Source of the DNA: Bacteroidales bacterium
GTDB lineage: Bacteria; Bacteroidota; Bacteroidia; Bacteroidales; F082
Direction: 5' to 3'
Length of the DNA: 64,000 bases
Assembly (NCBI GenBank): GCA_016290215.1
Contig: JAEETH010000001.1
Location: 86,798 to 150,797 of the forward strand
In this document: positions 7,496 through 14,729 of the stretch, one piece after another
Numbering within the stretch: position 1 is the stretch's first letter
Layout of the letters: every line of letters begins with the position of its first letter
The notes under the pieces: model-generated
Databases searched by the model: none
Told to the model about the DNA's origin: nothing
The model's input: the letters and a program-made list of their open reading frames with translations, nothing else
Translations under genes and position numbers: made by a program

Positions 7496-8425
7496 ATGAA
7501 ATTCAAAGCGTTACTCATATTATGGTCTTTCTTTTTCTGCCTTGCGGCAAACAATTGTTGCGTGTCGTCGGGCAGTGATGAAATGGCTAAAGAGCTGAAA
7601 AGCATGGAAAAAGACATTCCATTGCCCTATCATGACGCTTTGGACAAAACGATGGAACAATTGGCCGACAAAAACCTTCCCGAGACTTTTACAAGGTATC
7701 AAGCCTTCGTGGATACTGCATTGGTTCAACGCGGTATGCCTTTGGAATTGAGGTTCTTGCCCTACGCCCTCAGTGGCATGAAAGCCGACTATCAAAATGG
7801 CGACCGCTGCGGCTACTGGGCTTTGCCTTCTTTGGTGGGAATGCATTATGGCCTACAGATTGATGAAAGCCACGATGAGCGCCTGTCTGTAGAAGCCTCT
7901 ACCCTTGCCGCTTTGAATTACCTCAACGACCTGTACAACAAGTACAACGACTGGTGGTACAGCATCTTAGCATACGCCAACAGCCCCACCTCTTTAAGTC
8001 ATGCCTTGATTCATCAAGGGGGCGAACCTGAGTTGTGGGACTTCTACGAGCAAGACCTGATGCCTGATACCGATGTCATTCCTGACTTCATCGCCTGCGT
8101 CTACCAAGGCAAGCAAGACAAGCTTAACTTCACCGCAAAAGCCATTGAACCTGATGTCATTAAGCCTAAGCCTACGGCCGCTGACCAAAGCCAAAACATC
8201 GAAGGGCAGAACACCAAGGTCGAAATGCCGGTGCAACAAAAAACGACTTCAAATACAGCTCCTTCAACAAGCCCAGGAGTCAAAAACTATAAAATCAAGA
8301 AAGGCGACACCTTGTGGGGTATCGCTGCCAAACATCATGTCACTGTGGACGACTTGATGAAGTGGAACCATTTGAAGAACGACACAATCCGTGAAGGACA
8401 AACATTGATAATCAAGAAGAAATGA
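7496..8425 (+). CDS. Exported LysM protein with a degenerate MltD-like transglycosylase domain
   Basis: 309 residues: signal peptide (MKFKALLILWSFFFCLAA), a lytic-transglycosylase-like domain at about 65-180, a low-complexity linker, and one LysM domain at 265-309 (YKIKKGDTLWGIAAKHH...) for peptidoglycan binding. The core follows MltD: LELRFLPYALSGM, GYWALPSLVGMHYGL, ASTLAALNYLNDLYNKY and LAYANSP. Where active enzymes have LPxxES, this one has LPYALS, so the catalytic Glu position (residue 92) is Leu and the domain is predicted to be inactive. It overlaps the next gene by ATGA, so its product probably docks the following SGNH/MBOAT system to the wall. An earlier ATG at 7457 is possible but would put non-signal sequence first. 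Confidence 0.85.
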   Translation: MKFKALLILWSFFFCLAANNCCVSSGSDEMAKELKSMEKDIPLPYHDALDKTMEQLADKNLPETFTRYQAFVDTALVQRGMPLELRFLPYALSGMKADYQNGDRCGYWALPSLVGMHYGLQIDESHDERLSVEASTLAALNYLNDLYNKYNDWWYSILAYANSPTSLSHALIHQGGEPELWDFYEQDLMPDTDVIPDFIACVYQGKQDKLNFTAKAIEPDVIKPKPTAADQSQNIEGQNTKVEMPVQQKTTSNTAPSTSPGVKNYKIKKGDTLWGIAAKHHVTVDDLMKWNHLKNDTIREGQTLIIKKK

Positions 8426-9945
8426 AACCCATACGTATATTAATATTCATCTTTTCCGTTATACTCCTTTTAGTGGTAGCTTGGTATTTTTTCCCCGCTG
8501 AGGGACTCGCCGTCGGCAATCACACCTTGCGCTTCCCCTCCTACGAAGAGGACATGGACCCCACCCAGGAGAAAAAGGAAATAAACGTCGACTCGGTCAT
8601 CCACAAAGTAGACCAAAGCCAAATAATAAATTACTCTGACAACCTATTGGACAGCTTGCGCTCCTACCGAAGCTACTTGAAAGAAAACCCTAACCGCATT
8701 TATCTGCCCAACGACGACTATACCTTCTTCGACACATTGTTCTACCAATTGGAACATGCCAACGAAGAGGGCAAGACCTACCGCATCATGCACTACGGCG
8801 ATTCTCAAATCGAGATGGACCGCATCTCGTCGGTGCTGCGACAGAATCTACAGACTCTCTTTGGCGGCTCAGGACCCAACATGATTCCAGCCATCCAACC
8901 TGTGGCCACCATTTCGGTGACGCAAAATGCCACCAACCTCAATCGTTATATGGTGTATGGAGATGCCCCTCGTGCCCGACACAACCGCTACGGCGTGATG
9001 GCACAGTTCAGCCAAGTGATAGGTAACGGCAGCATCTCCTTCATCCAAACCAGCCATTCACAGGCTTATCCGAAAGTCAAACAGATTTCCACTGTCTCCG
9101 TACTTTTGGGAAAGAACAGCCAAGGTTTTTCTGCCACGCTGAAATGCCAGCAAATACCATCAGAAACCAAGGTGCTGGCCGCTAATGACGGCGTCTCGCT
9201 CATCACCTGGATTTTGCCTGAAAACGTGAAACGCGGCACCATCAATTTCGTTGGCAATGCCGAGATTTATGCGGTGTTATTAGACGACGATGCTGGTGTT
9301 GCTGTCGACAATGTGGCTTTGCGCGGATGTTCGGGTAACATCTTCTCCCTCATCAACGAAAACACCTTGCGCCAGTCGTTCGACCTGCTCAACACGCGAC
9401 TGATTATCTTACAATTCGGTGGCAACCGTATGCCTGGCATCAGCTCGCTGAGTAGCATCTCAGCCTACATGGACGAATTGGAAAAACAGATCAAATATCT
9501 CAAACGCGTTGCCCCAGAAGCCACGATGCTCTTTATCGGTCCCGCCGACATGGGCAAGAGCTACAAAGGCAAGATGGGCACGTGGAAGAACCTTCCCCAA
9601 TTAAACGACTCGCTTCGCGCTATGACCTTACGCAACGATGTGGCGTATTGGGACATGTTCCACGTGATGGGCGGCGAAGGCTCGATGGTGCATTGGGTGA
9701 AACACAGTCCCCCATACGCTGGCCCCGACTACGTGCACTTCACCTTCAAGGGCGCACAAGAAATCGGCAACCAATTGGCCAAGTCGTTTACCACCTATTA
9801 CGATTTCTATAAGCTGCGCCAGCATGTGCCGAGCGATAAGGTCATCGAGTTCATCAACCTCGACCAAAAAGAAGACTCTATCCAAACCGCCCGCCGTATC
9901 AAGATGCCGTTCTATCAACCTGATTACGTCACGAAGAAAAGATGA
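8422..9945 (+). CDS. Membrane-anchored SGNH/GDSL hydrolase or O-acetyltransferase-like protein
   Basis: 507 residues with one N-terminal membrane segment (RILIFIFSVILLLVVAWYFF), then a long periplasmic SGNH domain. Block I is HYGDSQIEMD with the nucleophile Ser128; the oxyanion block is LQFGGNRM; the last block is DYVHFTFKG with Asp436 and His439. Proteins of this type, next to an MBOAT acyltransferase, act on acetyl groups of peptidoglycan or surface sugars, either transferring them (PatB-like) or removing them (Ape1-like). Overlaps both neighbours by four bases (ATGA), so it is translationally coupled in one operon. All triad residues are present, so activity is expected; direction of reaction is not decided. 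Confidence 0.88.
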   Translation: MKPIRILIFIFSVILLLVVAWYFFPAEGLAVGNHTLRFPSYEEDMDPTQEKKEINVDSVIHKVDQSQIINYSDNLLDSLRSYRSYLKENPNRIYLPNDDYTFFDTLFYQLEHANEEGKTYRIMHYGDSQIEMDRISSVLRQNLQTLFGGSGPNMIPAIQPVATISVTQNATNLNRYMVYGDAPRARHNRYGVMAQFSQVIGNGSISFIQTSHSQAYPKVKQISTVSVLLGKNSQGFSATLKCQQIPSETKVLAANDGVSLITWILPENVKRGTINFVGNAEIYAVLLDDDAGVAVDNVALRGCSGNIFSLINENTLRQSFDLLNTRLIILQFGGNRMPGISSLSSISAYMDELEKQIKYLKRVAPEATMLFIGPADMGKSYKGKMGTWKNLPQLNDSLRAMTLRNDVAYWDMFHVMGGEGSMVHWVKHSPPYAGPDYVHFTFKGAQEIGNQLAKSFTTYYDFYKLRQHVPSDKVIEFINLDQKEDSIQTARRIKMPFYQPDYVTKKR

Positions 9946-11222
9946 AAAAGTGGCTGGTTGTCATAGGATTGCTGTTGGCTTATAGGCTCATTGTGGCCCA
10001 AACTTTGCCTTTGGTGAAGTCGGTGCCTGACTTTGAGTTTGCCCATTTCGAGCACAACCAAATCCTGTATCCTGGCGACAGTGCGGCTATGGAACGCTTC
10101 TTCCAAAAGATGGATTCCGTCATCTTCCTCGGCGAAGGCAACGTGAGTATCATGCACATCGGTGGCTCACATGTGCAGGCAGGTGTGTTTACCCAACAAT
10201 TTCGCGACAACCTGCTGAGTATCAGCCCTGATTTGATTGGCGGACAATACTTCGTCTTTCCTTTCTCAGCTGGAGGCACCAACAATCCCACCCATTTCAT
10301 CGTCCGCTCAACAGGCGCATGGACCTATTGCCGCAACGCCGTCCGCCGAGAGACCGACAAACGCATGGGATTGGCAGGCGCCGCCATCACCACCACCGAC
10401 TCGTTGGCCACGGTGAGCATCATGACACGAGAAAAGAATCCTACCCAATACCCTCCTCGTTTCGATTTCAACAAAGTGACCCTCATTGGCTACTCGGAAA
10501 CCGAAAATGTGGTGCCTGTAGTCGGTTACGACGGCACCATCCTCCAAGGTCAATACGATGAATGGCAATCCACCTACACCTTCTCCCTGCCCGACTTTAC
10601 GGATTCCATCTGCATCCTATTTGACTCCGTCCCAGGCGAATTCACCCTGACGGGGGTGCTTTTAGAAAACAACATGCCGGGCATCAGCGTGCATGGTGTT
10701 GGCGTCAACGGTGCCAGCGTGCCGTCGTACCTGCGTTGCGACGACTTCGAGCGCGACCTTGAACTCATCCGCCCCGACCTCATCATCTTCGGAATCGGCA
10801 TTAACGATGCATCAGAGAATAGCTTTGAAAAACAAGCCTTTAAGAAAAACTACGACAAACTCATTCAGATCATCAAGAGCGTCAATCCCGACTGCGCCTT
10901 GCTGTTTATGACCAACAACGACAGCTATAAGCGCGCGAAGGGCAAAAAGAAAAAACGCTATGAGGTCAATACAAACGGCCTGATCGTGGAAGAAACCTTC
11001 ATGGAGATGGGCAAGAAATACAACGCCGCAGTGTGGGACCAGTTCGACATCATGGGCGGACTGAAATCCATGCAGGACTGGGAAAATGCCGGCTTGGCCA
11101 AGAAAGACAAGGTACACTTCACCAAAGAAGGCTACCAACTCTTGGGTGACTTACTTTACAATGCTTTGATTACCAAATATATAGAACACATCCAACTGAA
11201 CGCTAAACAAAATGACATTTAA
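9942..11222 (+). CDS. Exported SGNH/GDSL-family protein, second copy, block I GGSH
   Basis: 426 residues with a signal peptide (MKKWLVVIGLLLAYRLIVAQ). Block I reads MHIGGSHVQAG: Ser76 is retained but the Asp normally before it is Gly. Block III is GIGINDA with the usual G-x-N-D, and the last block is DKVHFTKEG with Asp389 and His392. It is a diverged paralogue of the previous gene with the same domain plan, and it overlaps the MBOAT gene by 11 bases. The pair plus MBOAT suggests two SGNH partners with distinct steps in one acyl-transfer pathway at the cell envelope. Activity is likely, since the Asp of GDS is not catalytic in the family. Confidence 0.87.
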   Translation: MKKWLVVIGLLLAYRLIVAQTLPLVKSVPDFEFAHFEHNQILYPGDSAAMERFFQKMDSVIFLGEGNVSIMHIGGSHVQAGVFTQQFRDNLLSISPDLIGGQYFVFPFSAGGTNNPTHFIVRSTGAWTYCRNAVRRETDKRMGLAGAAITTTDSLATVSIMTREKNPTQYPPRFDFNKVTLIGYSETENVVPVVGYDGTILQGQYDEWQSTYTFSLPDFTDSICILFDSVPGEFTLTGVLLENNMPGISVHGVGVNGASVPSYLRCDDFERDLELIRPDLIIFGIGINDASENSFEKQAFKKNYDKLIQIIKSVNPDCALLFMTNNDSYKRAKGKKKKRYEVNTNGLIVEETFMEMGKKYNAAVWDQFDIMGGLKSMQDWENAGLAKKDKVHFTKEGYQLLGDLLYNALITKYIEHIQLNAKQNDI

Positions 11223-13077
11223 TCCCGAAATAGCATTGGACTTCCTGACCCGAGTCTTTTCGTTCGACAAGGCCCATCCCTTGCTGTTCACCCAATTTTA
11301 TTTTTGGGCGTTCTTTGCCATTGTGTTCGCGTTCTTCTACATGTTCAGAAACAAGTGTCTGCTGCGGAATACCTTCTTGTTCTTTGTGAGTTTGTTTTTC
11401 TACTACAAGACCAGCGGACTCTTTGTTTTAATCTTGATTTTCACCACTTTATATAATTTCACTGCGGGCAAGTGGTTGCATACACGAAAGAAAGACGGTA
11501 GCCGAAACTTTGTGTTGGCACTCAGTGTCATCGTCAACCTTTCGACGCTGTGTTACTTCAAATACGCCTATTTCCTCACCGATGTACTCAATGACCTGAC
11601 TGGCTTGGAGTTTCGCGTGTTCGACGTGTTCTCGTGGGTGGGCAACCAAATCACGGGCGACAACCGTTTCAGCGTGGATACCATCTTGTTGCCGGTGGGT
11701 ATCTCGTTCTACACCTTCCAGGCCATCAGCTACATCATGGATGTGTACCGAAAGCGCATCGAGCCCGTGCGGAATGTCTTCGACTTTGGCTTCTACGTGA
11801 GCTTCTTCCCACAGTTAGTGGCTGGTCCCATCGTGAGGGCCAACGAATTCATCCCACAATTGCACAAGAAATTCTTCCTCAGCCGCAAGCAGTTTGGCAT
11901 CGCTGTGTTTTGGATTATGAACGGCTTGGTGAAGAAAATCGTGCTCAGCGACTACATCGCCGTCAACTTCATCGACCTCGTATTTGAACAGCCATTGCTC
12001 TATACGGGTTTCGAAAACCTGATGGCTTTGTTCGGCTATTCGTTGCAGGTCTATGCCGACTTCTCGGGCTACACCGACATCGCTATTGGTGTGGCCATGC
12101 TGATGGGCTTCTATCTACCCAAGAACTTCAACTCGCCCTACAAAGCCAAGAACCCAGGCGAGTTTTGGAAACGTTGGCACATGTCGTTGTCGCGTTGGCT
12201 GCAAGATTATCTCTACATCCCGTTGGGCGGCAACCGTAACGCCACCTTCGGCACTTTCTGCATCATCGTCGTGATTTCGGCCATCGCCGTGTTCCTTTCG
12301 GGCAGCTGGTGGGTCGGTTTAGGCGTTGGCGTAGTGGCTGTCATCTTGGTTTTGGTAGCCATCTTCAAGCCCGAAAAACGCAAGAAAATCACGACCAACA
12401 TCAACGCCATGGACACGATGCTGCTCGGTGGATTGTGGCATGGCGCCTCATGGAACTTCATGATCTGGGGCGGACTGAACGGCATCGGCATGATATTCTA
12501 CAAGTTCTGGAAAGATTGGAGCATCTACGGACGCACCTTATTTATATTAACCACCACTTTCTTACTGCGCATTTTGTGTGTCTTCGTGCCTCTGCCCGTC
12601 TTCACCGTGCTGTTTGTATGGTGCATGATTGTGCTGACGGGCAACATGATACGGATGCTCTACAATCTCTTTGGCGGCAAAAAGGCATGGCAGTGGCTAC
12701 AAGACGCATGGGCCATCTTCCAAACGTTTACCTTTATCACCTTTACCCGACTATTTTTCCGCAGCGGTTCCAACCTCGACCCCGCCGTGGCCAACGAAAC
12801 CGCCTGGAACACTGCCAAAAGCATGGTCAACCAGATGGGCAGCCATTGGGATTGGAGCAAGGTGCCCATCATCATCACACATTACAGCAATGTATTCATT
12901 CTCATTGTGATAGGATTGATTATTCACTGGCTGCCAGAGAATTTCAAGCGTCGCTATCGCATTTGGTTTGCCAAGATGCCGATACCTGTAATGATTGTCG
13001 TCTGCGCCCTCATCGTGTTCGTGATTTACCAATTTATCACGGCCGATTTGCAGTCGTTTATCTATTTCCAGTTTTAA
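11212..13077 (+). CDS. MBOAT-family O-acyltransferase (DltB/AlgI/PatA type)
   Basis: 621 residues, polytopic membrane protein. Family landmarks are PVGISFYTFQAISYIMDVYR, FFPQLVAGPIVRA, FWKRWHMSLSRWLQDYLYIPLGGNR and LGGLWHGASWNF with the invariant catalytic His. It transfers acyl groups, typically acetyl, across the inner membrane to a periplasmic acceptor; together with the two SGNH proteins and the LysM protein upstream the likely acceptor is peptidoglycan or an envelope polysaccharide. The insert of about 60 residues between GGNRN and the WHGA motif (hydrophobic, VGLGVGVVAVILVLVAIF) is longer than in AlgI and adds membrane segments. Last gene of the operon; a weak hairpin at 13080 follows. 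Confidence 0.93.
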   Translation: MTFNPEIALDFLTRVFSFDKAHPLLFTQFYFWAFFAIVFAFFYMFRNKCLLRNTFLFFVSLFFYYKTSGLFVLILIFTTLYNFTAGKWLHTRKKDGSRNFVLALSVIVNLSTLCYFKYAYFLTDVLNDLTGLEFRVFDVFSWVGNQITGDNRFSVDTILLPVGISFYTFQAISYIMDVYRKRIEPVRNVFDFGFYVSFFPQLVAGPIVRANEFIPQLHKKFFLSRKQFGIAVFWIMNGLVKKIVLSDYIAVNFIDLVFEQPLLYTGFENLMALFGYSLQVYADFSGYTDIAIGVAMLMGFYLPKNFNSPYKAKNPGEFWKRWHMSLSRWLQDYLYIPLGGNRNATFGTFCIIVVISAIAVFLSGSWWVGLGVGVVAVILVLVAIFKPEKRKKITTNINAMDTMLLGGLWHGASWNFMIWGGLNGIGMIFYKFWKDWSIYGRTLFILTTTFLLRILCVFVPLPVFTVLFVWCMIVLTGNMIRMLYNLFGGKKAWQWLQDAWAIFQTFTFITFTRLFFRSGSNLDPAVANETAWNTAKSMVNQMGSHWDWSKVPIIITHYSNVFILIVIGLIIHWLPENFKRRYRIWFAKMPIPVMIVVCALIVFVIYQFITADLQSFIYFQF

Positions 13078-13079
13078 TT

Positions 13080-13102
13080 AGATACGGCGTTACACCGTCT
13101 CT
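13080..13102. repeat. Degenerate family D hairpin
   Basis: AGATACGG (13080-13087) faces CCGTCTCT (13095-13102) with one mismatch, directly after the MBOAT stop codon. It resembles a worn copy of the GTAGAGACG element and could also work as an operon-end hairpin. Confidence 0.45.
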
Positions 13103-13114
13103 CAAAAAAATTCC

Positions 13115-13122
13115 TATTTTTG
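13115..13122 (+). promoter_or_regulatory. Promoter -7 box TATTTTTG
   Basis: Exact TAnnTTTG 29 bases upstream of the start codon at 13151. Confidence 0.6.
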
Positions 13123-13150
13123 CGTTCTAAACCTTAACACTACAACGCCA

Positions 13151-13726
13151 ATGAAAAAAGCATTTTTGTTTGCCCTATTGTTTGCTATCACTTTAGGCGC
13201 ATGGGCACAGGAAGAATCGAAACGCTATGAAATCAAGTCGGGAATCATCAAACTCGTTTCCACCACTGGAGGCCATGAAACCGAAGAAACACAATGGTTC
13301 GATGACTACGGCGCAATGGAGTCACTGGTATTCACCACCGAAATTCCTGGTCTCGTAAAATACGACACCTACACCATCACCAAAGGTGACAAGGCATGGT
13401 TTGTCAACGACACGGAAGGAAAAAAATCCACCAAGGCTTTCGACAATCCGACTCCCGACCTCAATTTCCTAAATCCGACGACTAATGCCATTGAGAAATA
13501 CAAAATAGAAGAAATCGGCGAAGAAACCTTCCTCGACCGGCTCTGCAAAAAGTTCACTTACGAAACTTCCCAAGGCCGAAAAACCTGCCAATGGACCGTT
13601 TGGGTTTACAAAGGTATCACTCTTAAATCGATTGCGAAAATGGGTAGACGCGAGGTAATCGTTGAAGCAACTGAGTTTCAAGAAAATGTACCCGTTCCTA
13701 CCGAGGTTTTCGAGATTCCTGAATAA
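13151..13726 (+). CDS. Exported DUF4412-like protein
   Basis: 191 residues with a clear signal peptide (MKKAFLFALLFAITLGAWAQ). The mature part is a beta-rich domain: YEIKSGIIKL, ETQWFDDYGAMESLVFTTE, an acidic middle and CQWTVWVYKGITLKSIAKMG near the C terminus. This order, with substrate-like strands followed by a W-x-x-K-G-I-x-L hairpin, resembles the DUF4412/LolA-like folds found in many Bacteroidota periplasmic proteins, but the match is from memory. Two Cys in the mature region. It has its own promoter at 13115 and converges on map. Function is unknown; periplasmic binding or lipid-related handling would be a guess. Confidence 0.75.
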   Translation: MKKAFLFALLFAITLGAWAQEESKRYEIKSGIIKLVSTTGGHETEETQWFDDYGAMESLVFTTEIPGLVKYDTYTITKGDKAWFVNDTEGKKSTKAFDNPTPDLNFLNPTTNAIEKYKIEEIGEETFLDRLCKKFTYETSQGRKTCQWTVWVYKGITLKSIAKMGRREVIVEATEFQENVPVPTEVFEIPE

Positions 13727-13751
13727 AGTGTTTCGACTTGGCGCAAATATT

Positions 13752-14606
13752 TTAATGCGTCAAAATCTCCAATCCCGTCTCGGTCATTAAGAAGGTATGC
13801 TCCCACTGGGCTGAAGGCAATTCGTCCTCGGTGATGACCGTCCAACCGTCGGCACTGTCGACGAAGACCTTCCATGTGCCCATGTTAATCATCGGCTCAA
13901 TGGTAAACACCATGCCCGGGACGAGTAGCATGCCTGTGCCTTTCTTTCCGTAATGCAACACTTCAGGGTCATCATGGAACTTCAGTCCCACGCCATGGCC
14001 ACAGAGGTCGCGCACCACGCTGAATCCGTTCTTATGGGCGTGTTGTTGGATGGCATTACCAATGTCACCGACAAAACCGAAAGGCTTGGCGGCTTCCATG
14101 CCGACATAGAGACATTCCTTAGCCACGTCGACCAATTTTTGCTTGCGGGTTGAGGTCTTTCCAATGACATACATACGTGAGGCATCGGCATAAAAGCCGT
14201 CCAAAATGGTGGTGCAATCCACGTTGACGATGTCGCCTTCTTTCAGAATCTCCTTGGCAGATGGGATGCCGTGGCAGACCACCTCATTAATAGAGACACA
14301 AACGCTTTTCGGGAAGCCTTCGTAACCCAATGTGGCAGGAATAGCGCCATGTTCGATAGTGTAATTATGCACCAAATCATTGATTTCCAATGTGCTCATA
14401 CCCGCATGAATCTTCTCGCCCACGAGGTCAAGGATGGCCGTGTTGATAACGCCACTCTTCTTGATGCCTTCAATCTCTTCGGGAGTGCGGATGAGGGTAC
14501 GTTTGGGCACCATCGCGCCTTTGGCCTCCATTGCCATCACCTTTTTGTCCAATGCTGTCGGTTCCTGTCCAGCTGGCACACGCCATTTTCTACGCCTTGT
14601 AAACAT
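13752..14606 (-). CDS. map: Methionine aminopeptidase type I
   Basis: 284 residues. It removes the initiator Met from nascent proteins in the cytoplasm with a dinuclear metal centre. Ligands are visible in the usual order: the Asp pair in VNVDCTTILDGFYADASRMY, His in GHGVGLKFHDDP, Glu in FTIEPMIN and Glu in AQWEHTF. The core starts near IRTPEEIEGIKKSG; before it is an extension of about 45 residues (MFTRRRKWRVPAGQEP...) rich in basic residues. The start at 14606 is preferred over the in-frame ATG at 14627 because the -7 box at 14625-14632 overlaps the latter codon. Divergent from mutA. Confidence 0.95.
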   Translation of the reverse strand: MFTRRRKWRVPAGQEPTALDKKVMAMEAKGAMVPKRTLIRTPEEIEGIKKSGVINTAILDLVGEKIHAGMSTLEINDLVHNYTIEHGAIPATLGYEGFPKSVCVSINEVVCHGIPSAKEILKEGDIVNVDCTTILDGFYADASRMYVIGKTSTRKQKLVDVAKECLYVGMEAAKPFGFVGDIGNAIQQHAHKNGFSVVRDLCGHGVGLKFHDDPEVLHYGKKGTGMLLVPGMVFTIEPMINMGTWKVFVDSADGWTVITEDELPSAQWEHTFLMTETGLEILTH

Positions 14607-14624
14607 GTTTATCAAAATTTGCCG

Positions 14625-14632
14625 CAAAAGTA
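14625..14632 (-). promoter_or_regulatory. Promoter -7 box for map (minus strand TACTTTTG)
   Basis: An exact consensus 19 bases from the chosen start codon. It decides the map start, since ATG 14627 falls inside it. Confidence 0.65.
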
Positions 14633-14642
14633 CGGAAAAAAG

Positions 14643-14672
14643 TTTGCCCTATCGCATTATTTCTTACTTTTG
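14643..14672 (+). promoter_or_regulatory. Promoter for mutA: -33 TTTG and -7 TACTTTTG
   Basis: TTTG at 14643-14646 and TACTTTTG at 14665-14672 are separated by 18 bases, the best textbook Bacteroidota promoter in the window. Confidence 0.82.
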
Positions 14673-14675
14673 CAG

Positions 14676-14691
14676 ATTGTATCAATACAAT
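14676..14691. promoter_or_regulatory. Perfect dyad in the mutA leader (possible operator)
   Basis: ATTGTAT-CA-ATACAAT lies three bases after the -7 box, over the expected transcription start. It may bind a repressor or be a chance AT-rich palindrome; no regulator gene is nearby. Confidence 0.3.
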
Positions 14692-14729
14692 TGATTAGTC
14701 AAACAAGAATATCAATTAAATACAACAAC

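Noticed and set aside
14271-14729. Upstream open extension of mutA
   Set aside because: It runs antisense to map and through the mutA promoter (14643-14672); the conserved protein begins at 14730.
14607-14729. Cobalamin riboswitch before the B12-dependent mutA gene
   Set aside because: The leader after the promoter is only about 50 bases, too short for a B12 riboswitch, and no B12-box sequence is visible.
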